Assembly: GCF_025398315.1 (NCBI RefSeq)
Contig: NZ_JAODOQ010000001.1
Coordinates: 868,001 to 932,000 of the forward strand
Length of the DNA stretch: 64,000 nucleotides
Direction: 5' to 3'
DNA from: Shewanella phaeophyticola
GTDB lineage: Bacteria > Pseudomonadota > Gammaproteobacteria > Enterobacterales > Shewanellaceae
Shown: one piece after another, positions 17,872 to 29,164 of the stretch
How positions within the stretch are numbered: position 1 is the stretch's first letter
Layout: each line of letters starts with the position of its first letter
The notes under the pieces: generated by a model
The model's input: only the letters and a program-made list of their open reading frames with translations
What the model was told of the DNA's origin: nothing
Databases searched by the model: none
Made by a program: the position numbers and the translations under genes

Positions 17872-19427
17872 ATGATAATAAGTTATGCCGATTCGGCACT
17901 GTCTGTTTTGCCACCTGTTGTGGCGATTACACTGGCCATATTAACCCGTAAAGTCCTGCTTTCTTTAGGGGTAGGCATTATTTTTGGGGCGTTACTATTG
18001 ACCGATTTTTCATTGCTTAGCAGTGGTGAATATATTGCGACAACGGTGAGTCAGTTAGTGTGGAAAGATGCTGCACTGAATAGTTGGAACGTCTACATTT
18101 TGGGCTTTTTAATTGTATTAGGGATGATCACTGCATTAATTACCGTAAGTGGTTCTGCCCGTGCTTTTGCTGATTGGGCTAAATTGCGTATTCGCAATAA
18201 GCGCGACGCTAAGTTAATGACCATGTTTTTAGGCTGCGTGGTATTTATTGACGATTACTTTAATAGTTTGGTTGTGGGTTCTATTTCTCGTCCTATTACT
18301 GACCGTTACCATGTTTCTCGTGCAAAGCTTGCCTATATTCTTGATTCTACCGCAGCGCCAATATGCGTTATTTCTCCAGTATCGAGCTGGGGCGCTTACA
18401 TTATTGCGTTAATTGGCGGTATTTTAACGGCGCACGGTTTTGCTGATACAGGTCATTTGAGCGTGTTTATACAAATGATCCCCATGAACTTTTACGCACT
18501 TATTTCGTTACTGTTACTTTTATGCGTGGCAACATTTAGCTTAGACGTTGCCACTTTACGTCAGCATGAGTTAAATGCGCTTCGTGGCGATTTATTTGAC
18601 GAATCTAAAGGTCAACCGCCAGGGGCGACTTCTGACTTGCCTGAAGCTGATACAGGTAAAGTGGTTGGATTATTCTTACCTATCGCGATATTAGTGTTTG
18701 CGACTGTGTATTTTATGGTATCTAGCGGCGCAGATGCATTAGCGACAAGTGAGTTACCTTTTAGCGTATTAGGTGCATTTGAAAATACCGATGTCAGCTC
18801 ATCACTCTTTTTGGGTTCTATTGTTGGTTTCATTGCTACTGTAGTGCTTGCTATTAAGCAGAAAGTGGCATGGTCGATGTTATTGCAAGGCATGAAGGTA
18901 GGGGCCTTTCGATGTTACCTGCGGTTTATATCTTATTGTTTGCTTGGACCATTGCTGGTGTGATTGGAGAGCTTGAAACTGGTAAGTATATGGCGAGTTT
19001 AGCCACTGATAATATTCCCTTTGCGCTATTACCCGCAGGGCTATTTTTATTAGCTGGCATAACGGCATTTTCGACCGGCACCAGCTGGGGGACGTTTGGG
19101 ATTATGCTACCCATTGCCGCCGATATGGCAATGGGCAGTGACAGCACCATGATGTTACCTATGTTGGCCGCGGTTTTGTCTGGTGCGGTGTTTGGCGATC
19201 ATTGTTCACCGATATCAGACACCACCATTTTGTCATCAACTGGCGCGAGTTGTCATCATATTGACCATGTTGTGACGCAATTACCTTATGCGCTAATCGC
19301 TGCGACTATCAGCCTAGTGGGTTATACCGTTTTAGGGTATACCGCATCGTTAGTGGCTGGACTAATAAGTTGTGCCGTGTTGTTTGTGTTGAGTATTGTG
19401 ATACTGCATTTTTGGGCAAAAAAATAA
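17872..19427 (+). CDS. NhaC-family Na+/H+ antiporter (one frame break)
   Basis: 518 residues when repaired. Polytopic membrane protein with the NhaC features VFIDDYFNSLVVGSISRPI, DSTAAPICVISPVSSWGAY, STGTSWGTFGIMLPI and FGDHCSPISDTTILSSTGA. It exchanges Na+ or another cation/solute for protons. The frame is lost at 18901-18912. GMKVGAF is followed out of frame by MLPAVYILLFAW; the sequence GGGGCCTTTCGATG lacks one base right after a GGGCC. Adding one base joins the parts as VGAFSMLPAV. It may also transport an organic substrate, as some NhaC relatives do. Confidence 0.85.
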
Positions 19428-19466
19428 TCTAAAGCTTAGAGGCAAACCTCATAAACGTTACGTATT

Positions 19467-19502
19467 AAAAAATGCCGTATTCATAACGAATACGGCATTT
19501 TT
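19467..19502. terminator. Bidirectional terminator
   Basis: AAAAATGCCGTATTC, ATAAC, GAATACGGCATTTTT, a 15-base stem including the A/T tracts. Confidence 0.9.
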
Positions 19503-19572
19503 GTTTGTTGTTAGCATGTTAAACCAGTTACTATAAGCTGTATAAAATGACCAACGATTAGGACACTAGATT

Positions 19573-20151
19573 TTGGCGCAACTGTACTTTTACTATTCGG
19601 CAATGAATGCCGGTAAATCGACTTCATTGCTGCAGTCTTCTTATAATTACCGTGAGCGCGGAATGCATACCTTGGTGATGACGGCGTCGATAGACAATCG
19701 TTATGGTGTCGGCAAAGTGTCATCACGTATTGGTATTGAAACGGATGCGCAGGTCTTTGGGAGTGATGATAATTTAATTAAACTCATTTCGACTTCTCAT
19801 GATGAGCAAAAAATTCATTGCGTACTGGTCGATGAAAGTCAGTTTTTAAGTAAAGAGCAAGTGCGTCAGTTAACACATGTGGTCGATAACATGGATATTC
19901 CCGTGTTGTGTTATGGGCTGCGCAATGATTTCCAAGGCGAACTGTTCCCCGGCAGCCAATATTTATTGGCCTGGGCTGACAAATTAGTTGAGCTAAAAAC
20001 AATTTGTCATTGTGGCCGTAAAGCTAACATGGTGGTAAGACTGGACTATGAAGGTAAGCCGATGCGAGAAGGTGAGCAGGTCGCCATTGGCGGTAATGAA
20101 AGTTATGAGTCAGTGTGTCGTAAGCATTTTAGAGAGTTTTTGTGGGATTAG
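19573..20151 (+). CDS. tdk: Thymidine kinase
   Basis: 192 residues. Type II Tdk with P-loop MNAGKST (residues 11-17), the DESQF catalytic/Mg motif, the thymidine lasso region, and Zn ligands in CHCGRKANM and VCRKHF. It phosphorylates thymidine for salvage. The start is TTG at 19573, supported by AGGA 9 bases upstream and by the conserved [14 protein letters not shown]-terminus; no upstream ATG is in frame. Confidence 0.93.
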   Translation: MAQLYFYYSAMNAGKSTSLLQSSYNYRERGMHTLVMTASIDNRYGVGKVSSRIGIETDAQVFGSDDNLIKLISTSHDEQKIHCVLVDESQFLSKEQVRQLTHVVDNMDIPVLCYGLRNDFQGELFPGSQYLLAWADKLVELKTICHCGRKANMVVRLDYEGKPMREGEQVAIGGNESYESVCRKHFREFLWD

Positions 20152-20172
20152 GTCAACCTAACCTGATTGAAT

Positions 20173-20208
20173 AAAAAAGCCGCGTCATGAAAGTGACGCG
20201 GCTTTTTG
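20173..20208. terminator. Bidirectional terminator between tdk and the acyl-CoA dehydrogenase gene
   Basis: AAAAAAGCCGCGTCA, TGAAAG, TGACGCGGCTTTTT. It serves both converging genes. Confidence 0.9.
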
Positions 20209-20222
20209 TTTGCATTTACCGA

Positions 20223-22014
20223 TTAAAAATCAGCGTCTGCGAAATCAACAATATCAGCACTGCTAGATTCAATCTGTTTGCGTAAGCTGCGAGTTTGACT
20301 GCCCCAATAGCACATAAAGAACTGTGCTGTTTTAAGTTTAGCCTGGTAAAAGCCCACTTCTTCGGTTCCTGCTTTTAATGCGGCTAATGACGTTGCAGCA
20401 ACACGAGTCCACATCCAGGCAAGGGCACAAATACCGAATAACTGCATATAAGCCATCGATGCCGCGCCAATTAAGTCGGGATTTTTACTGGCAGCTTGAA
20501 CAATAAAGCCAGTGGCTTTTTCAAGATCGCCCGCCGCATCCATTAACCCCGCTAAATAAGGTTTCATCGCATCATTAGTTGCATGTTGCTGCACGAGCTC
20601 TTTGACCATATCGGACCATAGCGTTAATGCCGCGCCTTTATCTGCCAGCAATTTACGACCGACCAAATCAAGTGCTTGTACACCATTAGTGCCTTCATAA
20701 ATCATCGCAATACGGATATCACGGACAAACTGCTCCATACCCCATTCATTAATATAACCATGGCCACCGTATACTTGCTGTGCATCGACACAGGCTTTAA
20801 AGCCCTGGTCAGTAACAAAACCTTTTACAATGGGAGTGAACAGTGCGGCAAGTGCAGAGGCTTGTTTCGCTCTAGCTGGATCGGTATGGCGCTCAGCTTC
20901 ATCAAGCCATAATGCTTGTTGGCTGCATTAGCGCGCGGGTACCCTCGTTAAACGATTTTTGTGACAACAACATACGGCGAACATCACCATGCACAAGTAA
21001 TGAGTCAGCAGCTTGCTCAGGCTGTTTTACACCGCTTAATGCACGGCCTTGAATGCGCTCTTTGGCATAGACTAATGCGTTTTGGTAAGCAATGTCTGAC
21101 ACACCTAAGCCTTGAATACCGACGCCTAAACGAGCCTGGTTCATCATAGTAAACATGGCTTTTAGGCCTTGATGTGGCGCGCCAACGAGCTCACCTATTG
21201 CACTGTCAAAATGCATCACACAGGTCGAGTTACCGTGAATGCCCATTTTGTGCTCTAAACCGGTAGCACTTAATGTGTTGGCTTCACCTAAGCTGCCATC
21301 GGCATTGACTAAAAACTTAGGTACGGCAAATAACGAAATCCCTTTCACGCCTTCAGGCGCATCAGGTAGGCGTGCTAATACTAAATGAATGATATTTTCT
21401 GCGAGATCGTGATCGCCAGATGAAATAAAGATTTTTTCACCACTGATGGCATACAGATCATCACCCGCAGGAACGGCTTTAGTGCGCAGTAGCGCTAAAT
21501 CCGTCCCCGCATGAGATTCGGTTAAGTTCATGGTGCCAGTCCATTCACCGCTCACTAATTTGGCGAGGTACTTTTGTTTTAGTTCATCGCTACCATGTAC
21601 GTGAATTGCCGAATATGCGCCATGGGTAAGCCCTGGGTACATGGCAAACGCCATGTTGGTTGCCGTTTTCATTTCGGTAGCAAACGTGCCAATCACTTCT
21701 GGTAAACCTTGGCCGCCGTACTCAGGGTCGCATGTTAATGTGGCGCAACCATCTTCTACATATTGTTTGTAAGCTTGCTTAAAGCCTTTGGGTGTAATAA
21801 CTTTTCCGTCAACCAGTTTGCAGCCCTCTAAATCACCGCTGGCATTGAGTGGCAGCATAATGTCGGTGGTAAAGTCGGCAACGCCTTGCAAAATCGCGTC
21901 AGTGAGATCGGCATCTATTTCATCAAAACCACGTAAATCAGTTTGTTGATAGATGTTCAGCAATTCAGACAAAATGAATTGGTAATCACGCAGAGGAGCT
22001 TGGTAAATAGGCAT
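20223..22014 (-). CDS. Acyl-CoA dehydrogenase, large form (one frame break)
   Basis: About 597 residues. The N-terminus MPIYQAPLRDYQFILSELL marks the large acyl-CoA dehydrogenase family (helical N-cap, AcdM, AcdC and C-terminal DUF domains). FAD/acyl-binding segments are TMNLTESHAGTDLALLRTKA, GEKIFISSGDHD and QVYGGHGYINEWGMEQFVRD; catalytic Glu in the EGTNGVQALDLVGRK region. It oxidises acyl-CoA and passes electrons to ETF. The frame is lost near 20918-20928, between EGTRAL and ALWLDEAERHTDP; two bases are missing or one is extra. A GGGCC there (TGGGCC, Trp-Ala) would fit but cannot be shown from this sequence alone. A LiuR-like site lies upstream at 22138. Confidence 0.85.
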
Positions 22015-22137
22015 AAGTCATTCCTTGGTTGGTTATTACTTTTACGGTTTGAGTGACCGAGGTAAACGTCACTGGTGCGATGTTTGTTTTGTTAGTCACC
22101 TAACATACCCAATTTCGAGTAAAAACTCAGTATTATT

Positions 22138-22153
22138 TTTACGTAAGCGTAAA
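22138..22153 (-). promoter_or_regulatory. LiuR-like operator upstream of the acyl-CoA dehydrogenase gene
   Basis: TTTACGTAAGCGTAAA, an imperfect palindrome 124 bp before the start codon. It closely resembles the site upstream of liuR (33451). Assignment to LiuR is by similarity only. Confidence 0.45.
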
Positions 22154-22389
22154 CTTATTTGTTGGGTGTTAATCTCACGATGGATTGACTGTGAACATTG
22201 ATACCCATATTTAGTTGTAAAAGATCATATGTAAGTGAAAAATAAACTGTTTAAGTCGTGTCTAAATAACTTAAATGCGGCATAAAATAAGTGCGCAAGT
22301 TGGTTTATAAACTGGGGGGAGATATGAAGGTTAGGGGATATACTGCAGATTAAAATGATGCCATTTAGACAAAGCACTGCAATATATTC

Positions 22390-23602
22390 TTAAATAACGG
22401 CGCTATTTACTTGGATTGTCGACGTAAGGTTAATTTTAACATCAGCGGCTTCAATAAGTGTCGTTAAGGCGATTACCATGACTAAAATCGCAAATTCTTT
22501 CGCGTGAATCACCCCAAGCTGGCGGCCATTTCTGCAAACACGAGTCCTACCTCGCCACGAGGTACCATTGCTGAACCGACAATACACCTTTCTTGCCAAT
22601 CAGAACTGGCTGTGAGTCCTGCTACAAACTTGGCTGACACGGCAATTAACGTTAATCCAAACAATAACAGTATCCCCATTAAGCTCAAATCTAACTGACT
22701 AATATCAAGACTAATTCCCACATAGACAAAAAAGATAGGGCTGAATAATTGCACTAATGGTTTAGCTGATTCTTCGAGTTTATGAGTAAAAGCAAAAGGG
22801 TTTTTGAGATACCGATTAAAGGGCGAGGTGAATTGTCTTGATAAGCCCATGCCTACGGCAAATCCACCTAAAATGGCTGGTGTGCCAAACCAGTGGGCTA
22901 ACCAGGCAAATAGACAAATTAATGCCATAACGACCATGACTTCATAGCCCGGAATACTGGCTTTAAGGTGTAACCAACGGGTTAAATAAATAATGGTTCT
23001 CACTAACGGCGGACTTAACATAATAAAAGCAGCAATCATGGCAAATAACATCAAGGTTGAGCTAATAGAAAACTCACCTGATGAAGCAAAATTAAACAAC
23101 ACACTGAGTAAAATTACCCCGACGATATCGTCGATAACGGCAGCGCCAAGAATAATATGCCCAGCAACACTTTGTGTTTGATTATTTAAACTTAATACTC
23201 GCATTGAAATACCAATGCTGGTGGCCGTGAGAGCGCAGCCAAAAAATAGTGCGGTAAAGGGAGGGATAGCAAGCCAATACATGCTGGCAATACCGCAAGC
23301 CAATAACGGAATACCAATGCCTAATAACGCAACACGCATTGCTTTACGGCCAGAATGTGCCAAACGTTTGATTGAGGTTTCACAGCCGATATCAAACAGC
23401 AGTAATATTACACCTAGTTCGGCAATGATGGCTAAGGTGCTGTGCGGGGGCACCCAATTGAGCAATGACGAGTACAATAATAATCCCCGCGGTGACTTCT
23501 CCCACCACGCTCGGAAATCCTAATCTAGCACTCAACTCACCTAATAAACGGCTACGCAACAAGCATGGCGAAGAGTGACAGGACAAAGCTATCAATTGCC
23601 AT
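22390..23602 (-). CDS. Kef/CPA2-type cation:proton antiporter (three frame breaks)
   Basis: 403 residues when repaired. Membrane antiporter with PSVVGEVTAGI, LGVILLLFDIGCETS, ILGAAVIDDIVGVILL (the ion-binding Asp-Asp) and GGFAVGMGLSR. The start is ATG at 23602 with AGAGGAAA upstream. The frame breaks at about 23556 (AVAR region; GCGTAGCC where GCGGCCC is expected), about 23478 (GTACTC where GGTCC, Gly-Pro of GIIIGPSLLNW, is expected) and about 22528 (GGCC where GGGCC of EMGRQLGVI is expected). All three are GGNCC sites and the net change restores frame and length. There is no RCK/TrkA-N domain, so it is the short form. Confidence 0.82.
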
Positions 23603-23878
23603 CAAATTTCCTCTGAGTAGGGCAATATCTATTTGATTGCTTTGATCTAACAAAGTTGATGTTGATCAATTTTTGTATCGATACTTATGGATAAAGTTAC
23701 GCTATTGGCTAAGCTAAAGATAGTTGTTAGCTCACGTTTTATTGAGAATGCTATTGCGTATGTTGCAGTCGTTAATGTTGAGGTTGTGGGTTATTTTTCC
23801 TTATATCGCGACGATATTGATATGTGAAAAAACTTTGGTTACAACATAAATCATTAACACGCCCATAAGGAGATTTAA

Positions 23879-24736
23879 ATGAACAAATTGTTTGTTATTG
23901 CTCAAATGGAAAGAGCCCACACAGATGCTATTGCTCATGGGTTAACCTTAGCGAAGCAATTAAATAAACAAGCCGAAGTGTTTGCTTATACTTATGCTTA
24001 TTTAAACGGTGCCGATCGAGATAACCCAAAAGTAGCGGGACTTGCTCAAAAAGCCTTGATGACTCAACGAGAAAAACAATTACATACCCATTTAGATACG
24101 CTCGATGCTGACAATGTACCGCTACATGTTATTTGGAGTAAATACCTTTTCGAGCATGCTTGCAGTCATGCCCATCGTCATGGCTTTGATTTAATGGTTA
24201 AAGCAGTACATCACGCAGACCATTATTTACCCACCGACTGGCAACTTATTCGTCATACTAAAATACCGTTATTATTACTCACAAACAATCCGCTCAATAA
24301 TGGACAAACGACCTTAATCTCAATTGACCTTGGCACCAGTAACCCTGCGAAACAACGTCTTAATGATGCCGTTATCGCCCATGGAAAGCAGTTTGCTAAA
24401 GCGACGGGAACAAAGCTACATGTGGCTTATGTACTCAGAATTCCGCAAATTGTGCGCGATATGGATTTACTTGATATCAATGCTTTAGTGAAAAAGGCGT
24501 ATGCGGAGCATAAACAAAAAATTGCTGAGATAGGTGTTGATGCAGATTGCATGCACATCATTACCGGTGAGCCTGAATTATGTTTATTTGAATTAGCCTG
24601 CCGCTTAAAAAGCCAATACTTTGTGGTCGGTGCAAGGCAGCGCCAAGGCTTGTTAGGGCGAATTATTGGTAATACTGCAGAAGCCATTTTAAGCCGGATG
24701 CGCAGTAATGTTTTGGTTATCCCAACAGAAGAATAA
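23879..24736 (+). CDS. Tandem universal stress protein (UspE-like)
   Basis: 285 residues with two Usp domains. The first has lost the classical ATP loop; the second, from about residue 143 (TTLISIDLGTSNPAKQRL), ends in VVGARQRQGLLGRIIGNTAEAIL, the G-2x-G-9x-G(S/N) nucleotide-binding pattern. Cytoplasmic stress protein; UspE-type proteins are linked to oxidative stress, motility and adhesion. AAGGAG precedes the ATG. Single gene closed by a terminator. Confidence 0.85.
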   Translation: MNKLFVIAQMERAHTDAIAHGLTLAKQLNKQAEVFAYTYAYLNGADRDNPKVAGLAQKALMTQREKQLHTHLDTLDADNVPLHVIWSKYLFEHACSHAHRHGFDLMVKAVHHADHYLPTDWQLIRHTKIPLLLLTNNPLNNGQTTLISIDLGTSNPAKQRLNDAVIAHGKQFAKATGTKLHVAYVLRIPQIVRDMDLLDINALVKKAYAEHKQKIAEIGVDADCMHIITGEPELCLFELACRLKSQYFVVGARQRQGLLGRIIGNTAEAILSRMRSNVLVIPTEE

Positions 24737-24755
24737 CACTCATAAAGCCAGTAAC

Positions 24756-24783
24756 AAAAAGCCCGGTAAAAACCGGGCTTATT
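24756..24783. terminator. Bidirectional terminator
   Basis: AAAAAGCCCGG, TAAAAA, CCGGGCTT. It ends both the Usp gene and the liu/CoA-transferase operon. Confidence 0.85.
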
Positions 24784-24801
24784 GATCATAACTATTTATT
24801 C

Positions 24802-25458
24802 TTAAAACGTCATTTCGGGTACGTGTTCTGGCACCACTAATTTACCAGCTGTTTTTGTGACGATCTCTTCAACAGATACGCCAGGTGCGCGCTCTAAAAG
24901 ATGGAATGCGCCGTCTTTAATTTCCATAAAGGCTAAATCGGTCATTACGCGTTTAATGCAACCATAACCAGTTAATGGCAGTTCACATTTGGGCAGTAAT
25001 TTTGAATTACCATGCTTGTCTGCATGCATCATGGTGACAATAATATTGTCAGCGCCAGCGACTAAATCCATTGCGCCGCCCATACCTTTAATCAGTTTAC
25101 CTGGGATCATCCATGAGGCGATAGAGCCGTTAACATCAACTTCAAATGCACCTAATACGGTGAGGTCTACGTGGCCGCCACGGATCATCGCAAAGCTTTC
25201 TGCAGATGAAAAGAATGACGCGCCAGCAACTGCGGTAACCGTTTGTTTGCCGGCGTTGATAAGGTCTGCATCAATTGTCTCTTCGGTAGGAAACTCGCCC
25301 ATGCCGAGTAAACCGTTTTCAGATTGCAGCATCACTTGCATGCCTTGTGGAATATAGTTAGCCACAAGCGTAGGAATGCCGATACCTAAATTAACGTAAA
25401 AACCGTCTTGTAATTCTTTTGCTACGCGCTGGGCGAGTTGTTCTCTGGTCAGTGCCAT
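24802..25458 (-). CDS. 3-oxoacid CoA-transferase subunit B
   Basis: 218 residues from ATG 25458 (AGGGAGA upstream; longer in-frame extensions lack a binding site and overlap subunit A). Class I CoA-transferase beta subunit with catalytic Glu in SENGLLGMG and the motif GGHVDLTVLGAFEVD. With subunit A it moves CoA from succinyl-CoA to acetoacetate, the end product of leucine degradation, giving acetoacetyl-CoA. Last gene of the liu operon, 13 bases after subunit A. Could equally be called atoA or scoB. Confidence 0.9.
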   Translation of the reverse strand: MALTREQLAQRVAKELQDGFYVNLGIGIPTLVANYIPQGMQVMLQSENGLLGMGEFPTEETIDADLINAGKQTVTAVAGASFFSSAESFAMIRGGHVDLTVLGAFEVDVNGSIASWMIPGKLIKGMGGAMDLVAGADNIIVTMMHADKHGNSKLLPKCELPLTGYGCIKRVMTDLAFMEIKDGAFHLLERAPGVSVEEIVTKTAGKLVVPEHVPEMTF

Positions 25459-25471
25459 GGTGTTGTCTCCC

Positions 25472-26176
25472 TTATTTCGCAGCTTTGACGGTACGTTGCT
25501 CGATACGTTTTTCAAAGCTGGCTTTGATAACGCGATCAACATAAATACCGGGTGTGTGGATGTGGTCTGGGTCGAGCTCGCCTGGCTCAACAATCTCTTC
25601 AGCCTCTACCACGGTGATTTTACCTGCGGTGGCCATCATTGGATTGAAGTTAGCGGCAGTTTTTCGAAACACCAAATTGCCCATAGTGTCGGCTTTCCAG
25701 GCGCGAACTAAGGCAAAATCTGCCGTTAATGATTCTTCTAATACGTAATGACGACCTTTAATTTCACGGGTTTCTTTGCCGTCAGCAATCGGGGTACCGT
25801 AACCTGTCGCGGTAAAAAAGGCTGGAATACCGGCACCGCCAGCACGAATTTTTTCAGCCAATGTGCCTTGTGGCGTGAGTATCACATTAAGCTCACCAGA
25901 CAACATTTGTTGTTCAAAGGTGGCATTTTCGCCAACATAAGAGGCTATCATGGTCGAAATTTGATGTTGCTTAAGTAATAAACCTAAACCAAAATCATCA
26001 ACACCAGCGTTGTTTGAAATGGCGGTTAAGCCTTTTACACCCAATTTTACCATGTGGTTAATTAAGCCTTCAGGAATACCACATAAACCAAATCCGCCGA
26101 CCATAATGGTCATGTCGTCACTCAGTCCTGCTAGCGCTTCGTCATAGCTGTGGACGACTTTATTGAATCCTGCCAT
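25472..26176 (-). CDS. 3-oxoacid CoA-transferase subunit A
   Basis: 234 residues. Class I CoA-transferase alpha subunit with [16 protein letters not shown] (the GGFG-x-GxP oxyanion/CoA motif), [13 protein letters not shown] and [15 protein letters not shown]. It pairs with subunit B. Placed after liuE in the operon, it activates the acetoacetate released by HMG-CoA lyase. Could equally be called atoD or scoA. Confidence 0.9.
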   Translation of the reverse strand: MAGFNKVVHSYDEALAGLSDDMTIMVGGFGLCGIPEGLINHMVKLGVKGLTAISNNAGVDDFGLGLLLKQHQISTMIASYVGENATFEQQMLSGELNVILTPQGTLAEKIRAGGAGIPAFFTATGYGTPIADGKETREIKGRHYVLEESLTADFALVRAWKADTMGNLVFRKTAANFNPMMATAGKITVVEAEEIVEPGELDPDHIHTPGIYVDRVIKASFEKRIEQRTVKAAK

Positions 26177-26242
26177 CTTGTTGTCCTTATTGTTATGTTC
26201 ACAAGGAGGAGTGTTTTACCTCACCCCTGTGAGTATATGTGA

Positions 26243-27133
26243 TTATGTTCTGATTGCATTTGCCACTTTAGACCCATTAGCGCGCCCCAACACGCGGCTA
26301 ATGGTGTCGCCTGCAAGCGCAAGCTTTGTGAGATCAATACCGGTATCAATGCCCATGCCATGGAGCATGTAAACTAAATCTTCTGTGGCAAGATTGCCTG
26401 ACGCACCTTTGGCATAGGGGCAGCCGCCTAAGCCTGCAACCGAGGTATCAAACACGCTGACACCGGTTTCAAGGCAGGCAAGTATGTTGGCTAACGCTTG
26501 GCCGTAGGTGTCGTGAAAATGTAAAGCTAACTTGTCTATGGGCACTACTTTAGCGACAGCTTCAAGCATTTGCCGTGCTTTAGTGGGCGTACCCACACCG
26601 ATGGTGTCGCCTAATGAGATTTCGTAGCAGCCCATTTTATAAAGGATCTCAGAGACTCTGGCGACGTTACTCACCGAAATATCGCCTTCATATGGGCAAC
26701 CGAGCACACAAGATACATACCCGCGCACTGCAAGCCCATGTTGTTTGGCGGCTTCCATTAACGGAGCAAAGCGCTCGATTGACTCATCAATTGAGCAGTT
26801 AATATTTTTCTGGCTAAAACTCTCTGATGCGGCGCCAAAAATAGCCACTTCATCGGCGCCAGCCGCTAATGCCAGTTCAAACCCTTTTAGGTTGGGGGTT
26901 AAGGCACTGTAAACCACACCCGCTTGGCGTTTAAGTTGCTGCAGTACCTCATGGGAGTCTGCCATTTGTGGCACCCATTTAGGTGACACGAAGCTGCCTG
27001 CTTCAATACGCTTAATGCCTGCATCGGCAAGTTGGGTGATTAGCGTGAGTTTGTCTGCAGTGGTCACCGGCACTTCGTTTTGTAAACCGTCACGGGCGCC
27101 GACTTCAAAAATGCTCACTTTAGTCGGTAACAT
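26243..27133 (-). CDS. liuE: Hydroxymethylglutaryl-CoA lyase
   Basis: 296 residues, TIM-barrel HMGL fold. Catalytic/metal residues are in [12 protein letters not shown] (Arg, Asp), [10 protein letters not shown] (His ligands) and the signature [22 protein letters not shown] with the active-site Cys. It splits HMG-CoA into acetyl-CoA and acetoacetate, the last carbon-cleaving step of leucine degradation. Directly adjacent to liuD (no gap). The Gly-Gly-Cys-Pro region is intact here. Confidence 0.93.
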   Translation of the reverse strand: MLPTKVSIFEVGARDGLQNEVPVTTADKLTLITQLADAGIKRIEAGSFVSPKWVPQMADSHEVLQQLKRQAGVVYSALTPNLKGFELALAAGADEVAIFGAASESFSQKNINCSIDESIERFAPLMEAAKQHGLAVRGYVSCVLGCPYEGDISVSNVARVSEILYKMGCYEISLGDTIGVGTPTKARQMLEAVAKVVPIDKLALHFHDTYGQALANILACLETGVSVFDTSVAGLGGCPYAKGASGNLATEDLVYMLHGMGIDTGIDLTKLALAGDTISRVLGRANGSKVANAIRT

Positions 27134-29164
27134 TTACGCTTCCTCGACGTTAGCTTCAGAGGCTAATGGTTCAACGTTTAATAGTTGTGCACCGTCACTG
27201 ACAAGCTCACCGCTTTGGAAGTAAAACTCGCTCACCACGCCATCAAACGGCGCTTCGATGGTGTATTCCATTTTCATGGCTTCCATCACTAATAAACCTT
27301 GGCTCGCCTTAACTTGTTCGCCTACTTCAACTAAATGGGTTACCACTGTGCCGTTCATTGGTGCTTTAAGCTTATCTGCATGGTTTACCACCTCTTCAGT
27401 CACTTGAGCCAATATGGCTTTAAAGTGATAACTGCCAGAAGGTAAAAATAGCGTAAAGTCGTCACCTTGGTGGCTCACAGGTACTTTGCTTTTGTGGCCA
27501 TTAATTTCGGCTAAAAGTAAGTCTGCTTTGAGATCACCTGCTAGGTTTAGCACTTGCTCATGTATGCATAATTGATATTGCTCACCCACGGCGGTAATAA
27601 CGAGATCGTGCTGTTGAGTGGCCGTTGCGGTATCAGTTAACAGCGACACATGGTGTACGCTTGAACTATTGAGTCTAAAGCCGCTCACGAGGCCTCAAGG
27701 TGAATATGGGTCGGCGCTGTTTATGGCCAGCGCTTTTGCCGCTTGTTTGCGAGACAACACTTGAAACAGTCCTGCTAGTGCTAATGCGGTATCGGCTTCA
27801 ATGGCGGCATCACCAATTAAGGTGTCGCCATATCGTTCAATAAAGTCGGTGCAGAAGTCGGCAGCTGCAAAGGCTGGGTGCTCGGCAATATTGGCTAAAA
27901 ACTCGATGTTATGTTTAAGGCCACTGATTTGGTATGACTCAAGCGCATGCACTAAACGTTGCAGGGCGCGAGGGCGTGACTCGTCCCATACAATCAGCTT
28001 GGCGATCATTGGGTCGTAAAAATTACTGATAACATCGTTTTCACGAATGCCTGAATCTATTCGTACGTGACGATTTTGCTCTGGTTCACGCAAAAAGTTT
28101 AGCTTACCGCTGGCGGGTAAAAATTCGTTTTGCGGATCTTCAGCGTAAATGCGTACTTCAAAAGAATGCCCATGGATACGCACTTCATCTTGGCGTAGCG
28201 GCAATTCGCCACCACTGGCGACCACTAACTGCCATTTCACCAAGTCTTGGCCAGTTACCATTTCGGTTACAGGGTGTTCGACCTGTAATCGGGTATTCAT
28301 TTCCATAAAGTAAAAGCTGTTGTCGGTATCCAGTAAAAACTCAACCGTGCCTGCGCCAACATAATCAATGGCTTTAGCTGCTGCTACTGCGGCATTACCC
28401 ATTTGGGCACGCAGTTCGTCTGATAAACCGGGTGCTGGCGCTTCTTCAACCACTTTTTGATGGCGACGTTGAATAGAGCAGTCACGGTCAGATAAATAAA
28501 TGGCGTTGCTATGTGTGTCGGCAAATATTTGTAATTCGACATGGCGCGGTTGGCGTAAATAGCGCTCCATGAGTAGTTTGTCATTACCAAATGACGAGAT
28601 GGCTTCACGGCGTGCAGACTTAATGGCTTCAAGTATTTCGCCTTCGTTTTCAACGATACGCATCCCTTTGCCACCGCCGCCGTAGGCCGCTTTAATTAAC
28701 AAAGGAAAACCAACGGCTTTTGCTTCGGCAATTAAGGTTGCATCGGTTTGATCGTCACCGTGATAGCCAGGCACCAAGGGGACATTGGCTTTTGACATGA
28801 TCTTTTTGGCGGCACTTTTACTGCCCATGGCATCAATGGCATCGCTACTTGGGCCAACAAAGGCAATACCATTTTGCTCACATTTGCGGGCGAATTCGGC
28901 ATTTTCTGACAAAAAACCATAACCTGGGTGAATAGCTTCTGCGCCAGACTTTTTGGCTATTTCAATAATCAAGTCAGCTTTTAGGTATGAGTCAGCAGGG
29001 GCGCTGCCGCCTAGGTAATATGACTCATCAGCCATGGCGACATGACGGGCATCTTTGTCGGCATCAGAATAAAGGGCGATGGTGCGTACGCCCATGGTTT
29101 GGGCGGTTTTAATAATACGGCACGCAATTTCACCACGGTTAGCAATCAGTAATTTGGTAAACAT
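27134..29164 (-). CDS. liuD: Methylcrotonyl-CoA carboxylase biotin-containing subunit (in-frame stop at 27695)
   Basis: 676 codons. Biotin carboxylase domain (MFTKLLIANRGEIACRI; ATP-grasp GGGGKGMRIV; MEMNTRLQVEHPVTE) followed by the BT linker and a C-terminal biotinyl domain with the biotinylated Lys in MEAMKMEY. The ATP- and biotin-dependent half of MCC. A TGA at 27695-27697 follows NSADPYSP; the frame is unchanged and resumes GLVSGFRLNSSSVHH. Expected Trp-Ala (TGGGCC) reads TGAGGCC, again at a GGNCC. If real, the stop would separate carboxylase and carrier. I regard it as a consensus error. Confidence 0.9.

Noticed and set aside
7692..27697. TGA read as tryptophan
   Set aside because: Only two cases, both at GGGCC, while numerous genes in the window use TGA as their normal stop.
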